Assembly: GCF_002943105.1 (NCBI RefSeq)
Contig: NZ_PTPZ01000002.1
Location: forward strand, 211,582-275,581
Length of the DNA: 64,000 bases
Direction: 5' to 3'
DNA from: Cloacibacterium normanense
GTDB lineage: Bacteria; Bacteroidota; Bacteroidia; Flavobacteriales; Weeksellaceae
Shown: positions 1 through 9,269 of the stretch, one piece after another
Layout of the letters: every line of letters begins with the position of its first letter
Position numbering within the stretch: position 1 is the first letter of the stretch
Program-made: the position numbers and the translations under genes
The notes under the pieces: model-generated
What the model was told of the DNA's origin: nothing
Database searches by the model: none
What the model saw: only the letters and a program-made list of their open reading frames with translations

Positions 1-184
1 AATCTTTTTTGACGGTTTCTTTTTCTTCAGCCGTAAAAGCATTATTATACTTTTTGGCAAACTCAATTTTCAATAGATTTTCTTGACGATCAAAATGTTG
101 CTTGATAAGTCTAAACTCTTCGTTTTGTTGACCAAAGAGCATATTTCCTGCTAAGAGGAATGCTGTTAAAAGGATAGTTTTCAT
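1..184 (-). CDS. secreted protein of unknown function, N-terminal part only
   Basis: The reading frame starts at the ATG on the minus strand (182-184) and runs off the left edge, so only about 61 residues are visible. It opens with a signal peptide (MKTILLTAFLLAGNMLFGQ) whose hydrophobic core ends in a Bacteroidota-style FGQ cleavage site. After that comes a charged, probably helical stretch rich in Lys, Glu and Asn. I do not recognise the family. It is the first gene of its own unit, running away from the tRNA genes to its right. Confidence 0.6.
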   Translation of the reverse strand, partial: MKTILLTAFLLAGNMLFGQQNEEFRLIKQHFDRQENLLKIEFAKKYNNAFTAEEKETVKKD

Positions 185-269
185 CTGTGTTTTGTTATTA
201 CAAAAATAACAAATTAAAAACAATTACGAAATTTTTATAGATTTTTAACTTTTGAGAAAAGTTTTAAAC

Positions 270-297
270 AAAAAAATCTCACATTTCTGTGAGATTT
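270..297 (-). terminator. Rho-independent terminator after the tRNA-Val pair
   Basis: A 10-bp stem (AAATCTCACA / TGTGAGATTT) with a 4-nt loop is followed on the minus strand by a run of T. It sits about 10 bp downstream of the second tRNA in the direction of transcription, so it should end the tRNA transcript. Confidence 0.75.
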
Positions 298-306
298 CTA
301 TTTCTG

Positions 307-381
307 TGGGTCCTGAGGGATTCGAACCCCCGACCCTCTGGGTGTAAACCAGATGCTCTGAACCAACTGAGCTAAGAACCC
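307..381 (-). tRNA. tRNA-Val (TAC)
   Basis: This 75-nt cloverleaf on the minus strand has acceptor stem GGGTTCT/AGGACCC with discriminator A, D-arm AGCTCAGTTGGTTCAGAGC, anticodon loop TTTACAC (anticodon TAC, valine) and T-arm GGGTTCGAATCCC. The CCA end is not encoded. It appears to be an identical copy of the tRNA 32 bp upstream on the same strand. Confidence 0.95.
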
Positions 382-413
382 GAATTTTTTGAAAAGGTTT
401 CGTTCCTTTTTTG

Positions 414-488
414 TGGGTCCTGAGGGATTCGAACCCCCGACCCTCTGGGTGTAAACCAGATGCTCTGAACCAACTGAGCTAAGAACCC
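414..488 (-). tRNA. tRNA-Val (TAC), second copy
   Basis: This 75-nt tRNA on the minus strand has the same sequence as the copy at 307-381: anticodon TAC, the same acceptor and T-arms, and no encoded CCA. The two copies are 32 bp apart and are probably cotranscribed, this one first. A tandem duplication is the simplest origin. Confidence 0.95.
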
Positions 489-541
489 TCTTTCACGATT
501 TCTCGTTTTGAGTGGTGCAAATATACAACTTATTGCGATTT

Positions 542-1798
542 CTACAAATTTTTTTCTAAAAATTCTCCCACTACAAAGTTACTTCCGCCCACAAAAATCA
601 TTTCTTGGGGTTTACATTTTATTTTAGCTGCCTGAAAACCAGCATCTACTGTTTCAAAAATTTGAAAATCTATTTTTGCGGAAATTAGTAAATTTTCATA
701 CTCTTTTGGACTTCTTCCTCTGCTAATAGACGGCTTTACAAAGTAATATTGAGCATTTTTGGGTAAAATTTTCAATACCTCATCTATTTTTTTATCATTC
801 ACAAAACCAAGGACAATGTGTTTATACTTTTCAATGGCATTCAATTGGGCAAAAACCATTTCTAAACCAGCTTGATTATGAGCGGTATCACAAATAATCA
901 ATGGATTTTCTGAAAACTGAAACCATCTTCCAATGAATTTGGTGTTTTGGTGAACTTTCATCAAGCCATTTTCTACGGACTTTTCAGAGATTTTTATGTT
1001 TTGTTTCCTCAACTCATCTACCAAAGCCAGAACCACTCTTATATTTTTCTTTTGATAATTTCCCTTCAAATCAGTTTCTAAATCAGTAGAAATTTCGGTA
1101 GCATCTATAAACTTTGACTTATTTTCGATGGCTTTTTGTTGAATAATATTTTTAACCAAATCTCTTTCGTCGCCAGAAATAATGGGAATATTAGGCTTTA
1201 CAATTCCTGCTTTTTCTGTGGCAATTTCTTCCAGAGTTTCTCCTAAAATATTCTGGTGATCTAAATCTACATTGGTAATAGCAGAAACCAAAGGTTTTAT
1301 AATATTGGTAGAATCTAATCTACCGCCCAAACCTACTTCTATAATGGCAAAATCTACCTTTTTTTGATAGAAATATTCAAATGACATAATCGTGGTAAAT
1401 TCAAAAAAAGAAGGAAGAATTTCTTCTGGAATATTTCTCAATTTTTGAATAAAATCAAAGACAAATTCTTTCTCACAATTGACTCCATTAATTTTAATTC
1501 TCTCCGTAAAATCAATTAAATGAGGGGAATTATACAAACCAACTTTGTACCCTTGTTCTTGTAAAACTGAAGCCAACATATTACTAGTAGAACCTTTTCC
1601 ATTAGTTCCGCCAATATGAATCATCTTCAGTTTTTCCTGAGGATTCCCGAAAAAATTACAAAGTTTTGTAATATTTTCTAAACCTGGTTTATAAGCTTTT
1701 TGACCGTCAATTTGGTAATTAGGCATTTGTACATAAAGCCAATCTAATGCTTCTTGGTAAGCTTCTAGAGTAAAAGACATTGGATTATTTTTTGTCAC
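542..1798 (-). CDS. folC: bifunctional dihydrofolate/folylpolyglutamate synthase FolC
   Basis: FolC is a cytoplasmic Mur-ligase-fold enzyme that adds L-Glu to dihydropteroate and then gamma-linked Glu residues to reduced folates, using ATP. The 418-aa protein has the usual length. The P-loop GTNGKGS is at about residues 64-70, the family block EVGLGGRLDSTN at about 154-165, and the DTAHN motif that opens the C-terminal domain near 306. The annotated start gives MTKNNPMSFTL; the internal Met at residue 7 is an equally possible start. It lies downstream of tonB on the same strand, separated by a REP-like repeat, and may be the last gene of the exbB-exbD-tonB unit. Confidence 0.93.
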   Translation of the reverse strand: MTKNNPMSFTLEAYQEALDWLYVQMPNYQIDGQKAYKPGLENITKLCNFFGNPQEKLKMIHIGGTNGKGSTSNMLASVLQEQGYKVGLYNSPHLIDFTERIKINGVNCEKEFVFDFIQKLRNIPEEILPSFFEFTTIMSFEYFYQKKVDFAIIEVGLGGRLDSTNIIKPLVSAITNVDLDHQNILGETLEEIATEKAGIVKPNIPIISGDERDLVKNIIQQKAIENKSKFIDATEISTDLETDLKGNYQKKNIRVVLALVDELRKQNIKISEKSVENGLMKVHQNTKFIGRWFQFSENPLIICDTAHNQAGLEMVFAQLNAIEKYKHIVLGFVNDKKIDEVLKILPKNAQYYFVKPSISRGRSPKEYENLLISAKIDFQIFETVDAGFQAAKIKCKPQEMIFVGGSNFVVGEFLEKNL

Positions 1799-1879
1799 AA
1801 AAAAATTTTTTCAAAGATAAATGGAAATCTAGAATTTTAAAAATTTGATTTAAGCAAAACCCGTGTTTCCGTTGCAGAA

Positions 1880-1972
1880 TGGCGCCCCGAGTTGAGCGGA
1901 AATCCTTTTTTGCGCGGCAGCTTCGCTGCCGCGCAAAAAAGATTGGGAGCGGAACGAGGAATTTGGCACCCA
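1880..1972 (+). repeat. GC-rich REP-like intergenic palindrome (copy 1)
   Basis: The core is a stem of about 15 bp with a TTC-type loop (TTTTTTGCGCGGCAG / CTGCCGCGCAAAAAA, about 1906-1940). Outside it lie GCGCCCCGAGTTGAGCGGAA on the left and GGGAGCGGAACGAGG on the right. It is far richer in G+C than the flanking sequence. The 62-codon minus-strand frame crossing it is a by-product of the repeat. A copy in the opposite orientation is at 53733-53832. It lies between tonB and folC and could attenuate transcription between them. Confidence 0.75.
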
Positions 1973-1979
1973 AAAAATT

Positions 1980-2849
1980 CTAAAAAGTAATTTTATATGT
2001 TCCGGTAGAATTGGTGGAGGCTTTTTCGGCTTTTACGTATTTTTTTACCCAAATTACCGCAGCAGTAACGACACATGGATCAGAAATCCCACTGCTTCTG
2101 CGCGCTGAAATCACGTTTCCGGCTTTGTCTACCGTATAAGAAATGGTAATGGTTCCGTTTGCCGTACAGTTATGAGAGGGTTGTTCTCCACCTTTTCCCA
2201 TGGTTCCGGGAATATAAGAAATAAGTTTTCTGTCTACGCCAATTTTGCTATCACCATCTCCTTTTCCACCAAGAGGATCGCCAGAATTTCCAACGGTTCC
2301 ATCTGTTCCTTGCGTTCCAGTCTTCGTTCCTCTTCCTTTGATAAGATTGCCAATTGCGGCGGTCCCTTGTCCGTCACCTTGAGCATTTTTGGCAGTGGTA
2401 TTGCTGGTAGTTGATGTTTTAGAGGTGGTAGATTTGGATGCTGTAGTTTCCGAAGATTTCGTGGATTTTTTTTCGGTTTTCTCTGTTTTTACGGCAATAG
2501 TTTTTTCAGATTTTCCTGTGATGATTTTTTCAGCAGGTTTTTCTACAGCTTTGGGAGTTTCTACAATTTCTTGAGGTTGTGGTTCAGGAGTTTTTAATTC
2601 TTCAGGGATATAAATATCTGCCGAAGCTAAACTTCCTTCTTGATTAGCAGGTTCTTCTGCTCCGTTTCTGCTTCTATTGTCGCCGAAATTAATCAGCATA
2701 GTGGTTACTTTCTCTTCTTTTGGGATTTCTCTCACGAATTGGTAATAAAAAATCAACAAAAACAACAATGCCGAAATCAGCGCAGTAAGTGTTGCACTTT
2801 TTAGCTTGTCTATTCTTTCGTCTCGTTTATGTTGAGTTATCGTTTCCAA
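1980..2849 (-). CDS. tonB: TonB-family energy transducer
   Basis: TonB links the proton-motive force harvested by ExbB/ExbD to outer-membrane receptors. The 289-aa protein has a cytoplasmic N-terminus, one membrane anchor (about 20-40, ALISALLFLLIFYYQFV), a long Pro/Glu/Lys then Ser/Thr/Lys-rich periplasmic linker (about 75-165), a Gly-rich stretch (about 165-215) and a compact C-terminal domain with NGTITISYTVDKAGNV and a final beta strand TGTYKITF. The classical YP motif of enteric TonB is absent and two Cys flank the last domain. It is the third gene of exbB-exbD-tonB, 55 bp after exbD. Confidence 0.85.
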   Translation of the reverse strand: METITQHKRDERIDKLKSATLTALISALLFLLIFYYQFVREIPKEEKVTTMLINFGDNRSRNGAEEPANQEGSLASADIYIPEELKTPEPQPQEIVETPKAVEKPAEKIITGKSEKTIAVKTEKTEKKSTKSSETTASKSTTSKTSTTSNTTAKNAQGDGQGTAAIGNLIKGRGTKTGTQGTDGTVGNSGDPLGGKGDGDSKIGVDRKLISYIPGTMGKGGEQPSHNCTANGTITISYTVDKAGNVISARRSSGISDPCVVTAAVIWVKKYVKAEKASTNSTGTYKITF

Positions 2850-2904
2850 TATAAGTTTGGTCTAAATTTTATTTTTACAAATGGACTAAGTCCATTCCAA
2901 TTGA

Positions 2905-3300
2905 CTATTCTTGAATGGTAGCAATCGCTAAAACATATTTGTGTTTTTCGGCGATTTCCATGGCATAAACTACATCTTTATGCTTGCAATTTTCGTCTGC
3001 TCTAATGGTGAAAGTAGGATTAGGTGAACCCTCTACCAATTTTACAATATTTTGTTCTAATTGTTCTTTTGGCGTTTCTAAATCATTTACAAAATACTTC
3101 CCATCTGCATTTATTGTAACAGTTGTAGGGTCTGTAACGCTAGGATCTTGAGCTGCAGCTTTTGGCAAATTCACATCTATTGCGCTTTGACTGATAGCAG
3201 AACTGGTAATCATAAAGAATATCAATAACAGAAAGATAATATCTGTCATCGAAGCCATACTAAATTCGGCGCTTACTCTATTTCTTCTTTTCAATTCCAT
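2905..3300 (-). CDS. exbD: biopolymer transport protein ExbD
   Basis: ExbD is the single-span subunit of the ExbB-ExbD proton channel that energises TonB. At 131 aa it has normal length. The N-terminus (MELKRRNRVSAEFSMASMTDIIFLL) contains the conserved membrane-entry Asp (about residue 20, SMTDII), one transmembrane helix to about residue 40, and a periplasmic domain. The gene is 33 bp downstream of exbB and upstream of tonB. Confidence 0.9.
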   Translation of the reverse strand: MELKRRNRVSAEFSMASMTDIIFLLLIFFMITSSAISQSAIDVNLPKAAAQDPSVTDPTTVTINADGKYFVNDLETPKEQLEQNIVKLVEGSPNPTFTIRADENCKHKDVVYAMEIAEKHKYVLAIATIQE

Positions 3301-3333
3301 TCTTAAAAAGTTTGAGGTTAGATTTTAGAAGAA

Positions 3334-4017
3334 TTAAAGTGGTTTGTTTAGCGTATCTAAAAACTCATTCACGTGAGTTTGAATTTTCAGAACCAATCTG
3401 TCTACATTGGTCACCAAAATATTATAGAAAAAATATGCTGGGATTCCCACAAATAAACCCACTGCAGTAGTAGCCATCGCAGTATAAATTCCCGATGCCA
3501 AAAGTTTAGGCGAAACTGCTCCCGTAACATTAGAAATTTCGAAAAACGCCATAATCATTCCGACTACCGTTCCCAAAAAACCTAACATAGGTGCAGCTCC
3601 AGAAGCTGAAGCTAGAATATTCAGGTTTTTTTCTAATTTAGAAACTTCTAACTGTCCTTGGTTTTGCATTGCATTTGAAATATCAGAAATGGGTCTTCCT
3701 ATTCTGGTTAAGCCTTTTTCTATCATTCTGGCTTCTGGCGAATCTGTTCTTCTGCATAAATCTATGGCAGATTGTATTCTTCCGTCATGAATGCAGTCTT
3801 TAATATTTTCTAAAAAATTAGGCGTTTCTTTAGAAGCTCTTTTGATGAAAAAATATCTTTCGAAAAAAACATATAATGCTAAAATTCCCAAAAGGAAAAT
3901 GGCAATCATAATGGTATTTCCTATAATTCCTCCGCTGAAAAGTACATCCCAAAGCGAAAATACTTGTTTCTCTGTCACTTTATTGTTAATGATAGTAGTC
4001 GTGGCTTGTAAAAACAT
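3334..4017 (-). CDS. exbB: MotA/TolQ/ExbB proton channel protein
   Basis: This is the polytopic subunit of the TonB motor. The 227-aa protein has a first transmembrane helix at about 33-53, a cytoplasmic loop with conserved small-residue and charge patterns (DGRIQSAIDLC), and two further helices carrying the ExbB signature (APMLGFLGTVVGMIMAF, about 141-157; AMATTAVGLFVGIPAYFFYN, about 180-199). It is the promoter-proximal gene of exbB-exbD-tonB. Confidence 0.9.
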   Translation of the reverse strand: MFLQATTTIINNKVTEKQVFSLWDVLFSGGIIGNTIMIAIFLLGILALYVFFERYFFIKRASKETPNFLENIKDCIHDGRIQSAIDLCRRTDSPEARMIEKGLTRIGRPISDISNAMQNQGQLEVSKLEKNLNILASASGAAPMLGFLGTVVGMIMAFFEISNVTGAVSPKLLASGIYTAMATTAVGLFVGIPAYFFYNILVTNVDRLVLKIQTHVNEFLDTLNKPL

Positions 4018-4177
4018 AATGAAAAATGTTAAGTTCGAATTTCTAAACGATAAATTTAGTGAAAAATTGTAGAATTTCTCGTAGCAATGAATGTTTTTTG
4101 AAAAATACTTTTCAAAAAAACTTTAAAAATAAAATAAGATTCTGATGGTTTTAAACGGGAAAGAAAACAGCAGAAAG

Positions 4178-4636
4178 TTACTCTTCTATTTCGATATCAT
4201 CTGCTTTGAAATGACATTTCAATTTAAAAGGAATTGGTTCATCAGAACCGGTATAGAAATCATCTATTTTCCCTTGCCAGAATAATTGTAGCACATCGTC
4301 CTCGTCTTTAGAAAAACTAAGTTCATTCTCGTAGAGATAGGCTTCTTCGTCGTCATAAAGGTCTACTTCTGTATAAGTTTCTTCCTCTGTATCTTCTATA
4401 CGGAATGTTTTCCCTTCTAATTCATTAGAATCAATAGGAAATTCGAATACGTCTAAGGATAGCTGAGGAAAATTATATTGTAGAGAATCGTCTTCTACAT
4501 GGTCTAAAGAATCATCTGTAATGATTTCTACTTCCAGAAAATTTTTTGAATTGAGATAAACCGCCTTGCAATATGTGCTAGAGATATGGTATTTAAGGGT
4601 TTCTTCTGGGTGATAGATTTTTAAAATCCCTTTCAT
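4178..4636 (-). CDS. acidic conserved hypothetical protein
   Basis: This 152-aa, strongly acidic protein (many Asp/Glu, ending DDIEIEE) has no signal peptide or membrane helix and is therefore probably cytosolic. It begins MKGILKIYHPEETLKYHIS. I do not recognise a domain. It stands alone between exbB and the outer-membrane receptor gene, all on the minus strand, with about 155 bp of AT-rich sequence on each side. Confidence 0.6.
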   Translation of the reverse strand: MKGILKIYHPEETLKYHISSTYCKAVYLNSKNFLEVEIITDDSLDHVEDDSLQYNFPQLSLDVFEFPIDSNELEGKTFRIEDTEEETYTEVDLYDDEEAYLYENELSFSKDEDDVLQLFWQGKIDDFYTGSDEPIPFKLKCHFKADDIEIEE

Positions 4637-4743
4637 GATGGTGTGTTAAAAAGAATGTTTGTTTTTAAGTTTAAAAAAAAATGATTGTCTTTAACAAAGA
4701 TAAAAAATTTATAAAACCATAAAAGGTTTTTCGTTAAAAATCA

Positions 4744-4775
4744 TAAAAAACGCAGTAAAAAAAAATTACTGCGTT
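4744..4775 (-). terminator. terminator after the outer-membrane receptor gene
   Basis: A 9-bp stem ACGCAGTAA/TTACTGCGT with an A/T loop is followed on the minus strand by six T. It lies 17 bp past the stop codon of the gene at 4792-7485. Confidence 0.85.
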
Positions 4776-4791
4776 CGTTATTTTGAAAAAT

Positions 4792-7485
4792 TTATTTGAA
4801 GTTAAACTTCAGCGTGAGTACCACTTGTCTCGGTCTAATGTTTATAGTGGTGTAAGAAGTTTGATTTAAAGTAGGATCAAAAGCTACATTCTCGAATACA
4901 TTATTATTGGTAATATTCAGCACTTTCAGTTCTAAATCTATTTTTTCTTCGGACATAGAATATTGGTAAGAAATGTCAAAGAAAGCATTTTTAGCATTTC
5001 TTTCTTTGTTACTAGAGTGCAATTCGTCCCAAGTGAATCCTAATGTGTGATTTTTGAAAGGATAAACATATGCAGAAAGTGCATGGTTAAATGAATCTGT
5101 TTGATTATTGAATTTTGCATCATCTGGAGATTGCGTTTTACTAAAATTCCAGCTTGCATTATAATCTAAACTTAACCAAGAGAAATAATTGTTATTAAAT
5201 TTAACATTTACCCCTTGATTTCTACGTTCTACATCTATAAAACTAGATTCAGTGGGTGTAGAATTGGCTGGTAATTGCTGATAATTACTCAATGAATAAT
5301 TATATCCTACGGAAGCATTGGTTTTTAACTTAGGAAAATATTTTCCGAGTTCTGTTCTCGCAGAATTGGTTTTACTATTGTTTTCTAAATTATAACCTTC
5401 TAATATAAACTGCTGGCTATCAACATTTAATTTATTAAGATAAGTGATATTACTTGTTCTATCATTAAAGTTATAGCTCACATTAAAGAAAATGTTATTC
5501 AATGGATTTCTGTATTCTAACCTTGAACCCACAAAATTTGACTTTGTTTGCTGAATATCAGTATTTTTTGCAGACAAATTTTTTGCAGACAAAAGAATAA
5601 AACCATTATAAAGGTCATTGATGCTTCCAAATGAATTGGTAATTCCTGCGAAAGTTGAAAATTTCCAGAATGAGGTTAAATCATATCTCATGAAAAACCT
5701 TGGATCATAGGTGATTTTATTCAAAGTTTTATCCAAATTATTGGTTCCAGTTGCAGAAATATTATTAAAATTCACAGGGAAACTTAAATTCACATCTAAA
5801 CCTTCTCTCTTGTAATTTACCATCATTTGTGCATAAGGTTTTAGATTTTTAAAATCAATATCATTTTCCAAAGCAACTCCTTTAAACTGATAATCCTGAA
5901 TGGTGTTTCCTGTAACACCGTTTACATCTGAAAGAAGTTTGTTATTGGTATAATTAAGACCAACTTCTGGGGTAAAAGTCCAATTCTTTTTAGACAAACC
6001 AATTGATGCAGAATGTACCGCTTCGAAAGTTTTCAAATTAAGTAATTGATGCACCACATCACTATTATTTCCACCATCTACATTATCTAAAATCTCTACA
6101 TATTTCGCTGGATTGATGAATAAATCTTGCTTATCATCTCTATAGCTGATGAAAGACATTGCATTTACCAGTCTTTCTTTCCAAGGAATAATGGCACTTA
6201 ATGAGTTTTGAAAACTATTAGACGGTGTTTTAACTTTTTGATTAGCAAAATTATTATTATTGCTCACACTTGAAGCGTCTCCGTTCCAAAGTCCGTTATA
6301 AGTAGTGGTATTTTTAAAGAAACTTTTGTTGGCGTTTTTAGAGAAAATAATTTCACCTTTTGCTTGATTAGTATAATGATTGCTTCTCGCAAAATTAACA
6401 TTTCTCAAAGTATTATCAGCGGTATACACTTTAGTAACACTCTCTTTATCAATTGCATTATTGGCATAACTTGCATTGGCTTTTAACTCCCATTGCTTCG
6501 AAAGATTGGTCAAAACATTAGCAGATAAATAATGTACATTATTAAATAAATATCTTTTTACAGGCACATTTTGAGGCGGAGATGAAGATTCCACAGAAAG
6601 CCAAGAATTTTCAGAAAAATTTCTTCTCATTCCTTCAAATCTATTTCCAAAAGCCAGAATATTATTCTCTTTTTCTACTTCTTCTCCCATATTATTGGTC
6701 TTGTAATTCAAAACCCATTGGTATTTTTGAGTAAAAAGCATCGGAGAGAGTTTTACATTCCAAAGAGATGGCGCCACACCAAGAGAAGTTTCTCCTCTTC
6801 CTGTCATGGTAATAGATTTTTTGAGCTGCACATTAATCGCCGCATTTTCTGAAGAAAGTTTATCCTGAAGAATTTTTACAGGTTGATGATTTTCAAGCAC
6901 TTCTACTTTTTGCACAGCATCTTTTGGGAGAGAATTATTGATTACACCGTAACTTCCTTCCATTAAATCTTTTCCGTTTACATAGAATTTGTTAATCGGT
7001 TCACCTTGATAGAGAATAGAACCATCTTTATTAACTTCAATCCCAGGAATTTTTTTCAAAACATCCGCTAAACTTCTATCTGCTTTGCTTTCGAAAGATT
7101 TTAAATCATAAGAAATGGTATCGCCACGTTTGGTAATGAGTTTAGTTTTCAGTTTTACTTCCTTAATTTCTGTGGCTTTTTCTTGAAGCACAAAATTCAA
7201 AGTCTGAGTTGCGTTATTATAATTTTCGGTGATGGTTTGGTGGTTAAAAGCTTTTACTTTTACAAGAATTTTTTCGTCATTACTCGTAAAAGTTACTTTA
7301 TAATTTCCTTTGGCATCGGTAATTGCATATTCTAAAATGGCATTTTTGCCTATTTCTTCTATGGTTACACTTGCACTTGCAAGCGGTTTTCCATCATCAT
7401 TTTTTACGGTACCAGAAATGGTTTTCTGAGCAAAAATTACAATTGAAAATAATAAAATAAAGGTAAATGAAAGTATTTTTTTCAT
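4792..7485 (-). CDS. TonB-dependent-receptor-like outer-membrane beta-barrel protein
   Basis: This 897-aa protein begins with a signal peptide (ending VIFAQ), then a carboxypeptidase-like regulatory domain of about 80 residues (GTVKNDDGKPLASASVTIEE at about 25-44). A plug-like region follows (SLADVLKKIPGIEVNKDGSI, about 138-157), then a long barrel with alternating aromatic strands and a C-terminal strand ending LTLKFNFK. This is the architecture of Bacteroidota outer-membrane receptors of the SusC/FecA superfamily, but there is no neighbouring SusD-like lipoprotein, so the ligand cannot be inferred. It is monocistronic with its own terminator. Confidence 0.8.
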   Translation of the reverse strand: MKKILSFTFILLFSIVIFAQKTISGTVKNDDGKPLASASVTIEEIGKNAILEYAITDAKGNYKVTFTSNDEKILVKVKAFNHQTITENYNNATQTLNFVLQEKATEIKEVKLKTKLITKRGDTISYDLKSFESKADRSLADVLKKIPGIEVNKDGSILYQGEPINKFYVNGKDLMEGSYGVINNSLPKDAVQKVEVLENHQPVKILQDKLSSENAAINVQLKKSITMTGRGETSLGVAPSLWNVKLSPMLFTQKYQWVLNYKTNNMGEEVEKENNILAFGNRFEGMRRNFSENSWLSVESSSPPQNVPVKRYLFNNVHYLSANVLTNLSKQWELKANASYANNAIDKESVTKVYTADNTLRNVNFARSNHYTNQAKGEIIFSKNANKSFFKNTTTYNGLWNGDASSVSNNNNFANQKVKTPSNSFQNSLSAIIPWKERLVNAMSFISYRDDKQDLFINPAKYVEILDNVDGGNNSDVVHQLLNLKTFEAVHSASIGLSKKNWTFTPEVGLNYTNNKLLSDVNGVTGNTIQDYQFKGVALENDIDFKNLKPYAQMMVNYKREGLDVNLSFPVNFNNISATGTNNLDKTLNKITYDPRFFMRYDLTSFWKFSTFAGITNSFGSINDLYNGFILLSAKNLSAKNTDIQQTKSNFVGSRLEYRNPLNNIFFNVSYNFNDRTSNITYLNKLNVDSQQFILEGYNLENNSKTNSARTELGKYFPKLKTNASVGYNYSLSNYQQLPANSTPTESSFIDVERRNQGVNVKFNNNYFSWLSLDYNASWNFSKTQSPDDAKFNNQTDSFNHALSAYVYPFKNHTLGFTWDELHSSNKERNAKNAFFDISYQYSMSEEKIDLELKVLNITNNNVFENVAFDPTLNQTSYTTINIRPRQVVLTLKFNFK

Positions 7486-7653
7486 GTTTAAAAGTTTATC
7501 ACTAAAGTATTAGTAAAAGAAAAGGATATTGTGTTACAAAAAATTTTAGATAATCATTTCGGATAAATGTTAAAACTAACGTTTGTTGATATTTAAGTAT
7601 ATTGAAAATGGTTTATTTTTCCACAAGAAACATATTCCTGTTGCTAAATTCAG

Positions 7654-7661
7654 TAATTTTG
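7654..7661 (+). promoter_or_regulatory. candidate -7 box for glmM
   Basis: TAATTTTG fits the Bacteroidota TAnnTTTG box and lies 41 bp before the glmM start. No TTTG is found 19-21 bp upstream, so the -33 half is not supported. Confidence 0.4.
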
Positions 7662-7702
7662 CAGAAATTTAATTTTCAAATAAAAATTTATCTTAACATC
7701 AT

Positions 7703-9085
7703 ATGTCTTTAATCAAAAGTATCTCAGGAATCCGTGGAACCATCGGTGGTAAAGTAGATGATAATCTTACACCTGTAGATGTGGTAAAATTTACTGCAGC
7801 TTTCGGAACTTGGCTTCAAAAAAATAAAAATAAAAAAGATTTAACCTTAGTGATTGGTCGTGATGCCAGAATTTCTGGCGCAATGGTTAATTCATTGGTT
7901 ACCGCTACTTTACAAGGTTTAGGAATTCATGTAGTAGATTTAGGACTTTCTACTACGCCAACTGTGGAAGTGATGGTTCCAGAACTCAATGCTGATGGCG
8001 GAATTATCTTAACCGCTTCTCACAACCCAAAACAATGGAACGCGCTGAAATTGCTCAACGAAAAAGGAGAATTTATCAGTGGAAAAGATGGTGCAGAAAT
8101 GCTAGAAATCGCCGAAAAAGAAGATTTCAACTTTGCCGAAGTAGACGATTTAGGAAAATACGAAATCAGAACAGACGCTTTTGACATTCATATTCAGAAG
8201 ATTCTAGATTTACCAATGGTAGATGTAGAAGCTGTAAAAGCTAAAAAATTCAAAGTCGTTCTTGATGCGGTAAATTCTACCGGTGGAATTTCGCTTCCGC
8301 CACTTTTAGAAAAATTAGGTTGCGAAGTCGTGAAGTTATACTGCGAACCAAACGGACAGTTTCCGCACAATCCAGAACCTTTGAAAGAGCATTTAACAGA
8401 CATTTGCGATTTAATCAAAAAAGAAGGTGCAGATGTAGGAATTGTAGTGGACCCAGATGTTGACAGATTGGCATTAATTGACGAAAATGGCGAAATGTTC
8501 GGCGAAGAATACACTTTGGTAGCTGTGGCAGACTATTTGCTGAGACATAAGAAAGGAGTTGCCGTTTCTAACCTTTCTTCGAGCCGAGCTTTAAGAGATG
8601 TAGCAAGAAATCTAGATTCTGAATATTTTGCAAGTGCTGTAGGAGAAGTAAATGTGGTGACTTTAATGAAAGAAAAAAATGCAGTCATTGGTGGAGAAGG
8701 AAATGGCGGAATTATTTATCCAGATTTGCATTACGGAAGAGATTCTTTAGTTGGCGTTGCATTATTTTTAACACATTTGGCTAAAGAAAACAAAACTGTT
8801 TCTGAGTTAAGAGCTACATATCCAGCGTATTACATGGGTAAAAAGAAGATAGAACTTACTCCAGAAATAGATGTAGATGCGCTATTGGTGAAAATGCAGG
8901 AAGAATATAGAAACGAAGAAATTTCTACGATAGACGGTGTGAAAATTGATTTTCCAGAAAATTGGGTTCACCTCAGAAAATCAAACACAGAACCTATTAT
9001 TAGAATTTATACAGAAGCCTTTTCTCAGCAAGAAGCAGATGAACTGGCAGACAAAATGATAGCAAAAATTAAAAGTTTGATTTAA
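7703..9085 (+). CDS. glmM: phosphoglucosamine mutase (alpha-D-phosphohexomutase family)
   Basis: This enzyme interconverts glucosamine-6-phosphate and glucosamine-1-phosphate on the way to UDP-GlcNAc for peptidoglycan and lipid A. The 460-aa protein shows all four phosphohexomutase landmarks: the phosphoserine loop TASHNP (Ser at about 106), the metal loop DPDVDR (about 250-255), the sugar loop GEGNGG (about 334-339) and the phosphate-binding loop RKSNTEP near the C-terminus. GlmM and phosphomannomutases of this family are hard to separate by motif. The GlmM assignment rests on length and on it being the common Flavobacteriia annotation. Confidence 0.85.
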   Translation: MSLIKSISGIRGTIGGKVDDNLTPVDVVKFTAAFGTWLQKNKNKKDLTLVIGRDARISGAMVNSLVTATLQGLGIHVVDLGLSTTPTVEVMVPELNADGGIILTASHNPKQWNALKLLNEKGEFISGKDGAEMLEIAEKEDFNFAEVDDLGKYEIRTDAFDIHIQKILDLPMVDVEAVKAKKFKVVLDAVNSTGGISLPPLLEKLGCEVVKLYCEPNGQFPHNPEPLKEHLTDICDLIKKEGADVGIVVDPDVDRLALIDENGEMFGEEYTLVAVADYLLRHKKGVAVSNLSSSRALRDVARNLDSEYFASAVGEVNVVTLMKEKNAVIGGEGNGGIIYPDLHYGRDSLVGVALFLTHLAKENKTVSELRATYPAYYMGKKKIELTPEIDVDALLVKMQEEYRNEEISTIDGVKIDFPENWVHLRKSNTEPIIRIYTEAFSQQEADELADKMIAKIKSLI

Positions 9086-9269
9086 TTGCTGGATGATGGA
9101 AGTCAGAAGATGGAAGTTTTAAAAATTTTCTTTGAAACCCAAATACCTGACACATCAAATAAAGCATTGAAAATCAATTTAAAATATTAAAATTCGATTT
9201 CTGAAACAAGAATTCAGACCAATAAAAGTCTAAAATCTTGAATCTAAAATCTAATATCTATAAAATAAT
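9086..9269. repeat. intergenic element with reiterated short words
   Basis: The left end holds GATGATGGAAGTCAGAAG followed by ATGGAAG. The right end holds an array of related words (TCTAAAATC, TTGAATC, TAAAATC, TAATATCT). The interior is AT-rich with no gene. It resembles other elements in this window whose ends consist of imperfect repeats of about 9 nt. Related right-end words recur at about 26345-26380 and 61365-61400. Confidence 0.5.

Noticed and set aside
1785-1973. 62-codon minus-strand frame between folC and tonB
   Set aside because: It reads through the REP-like hairpin (FFARQRSCRAKK is the translated stem) and has no family resemblance.
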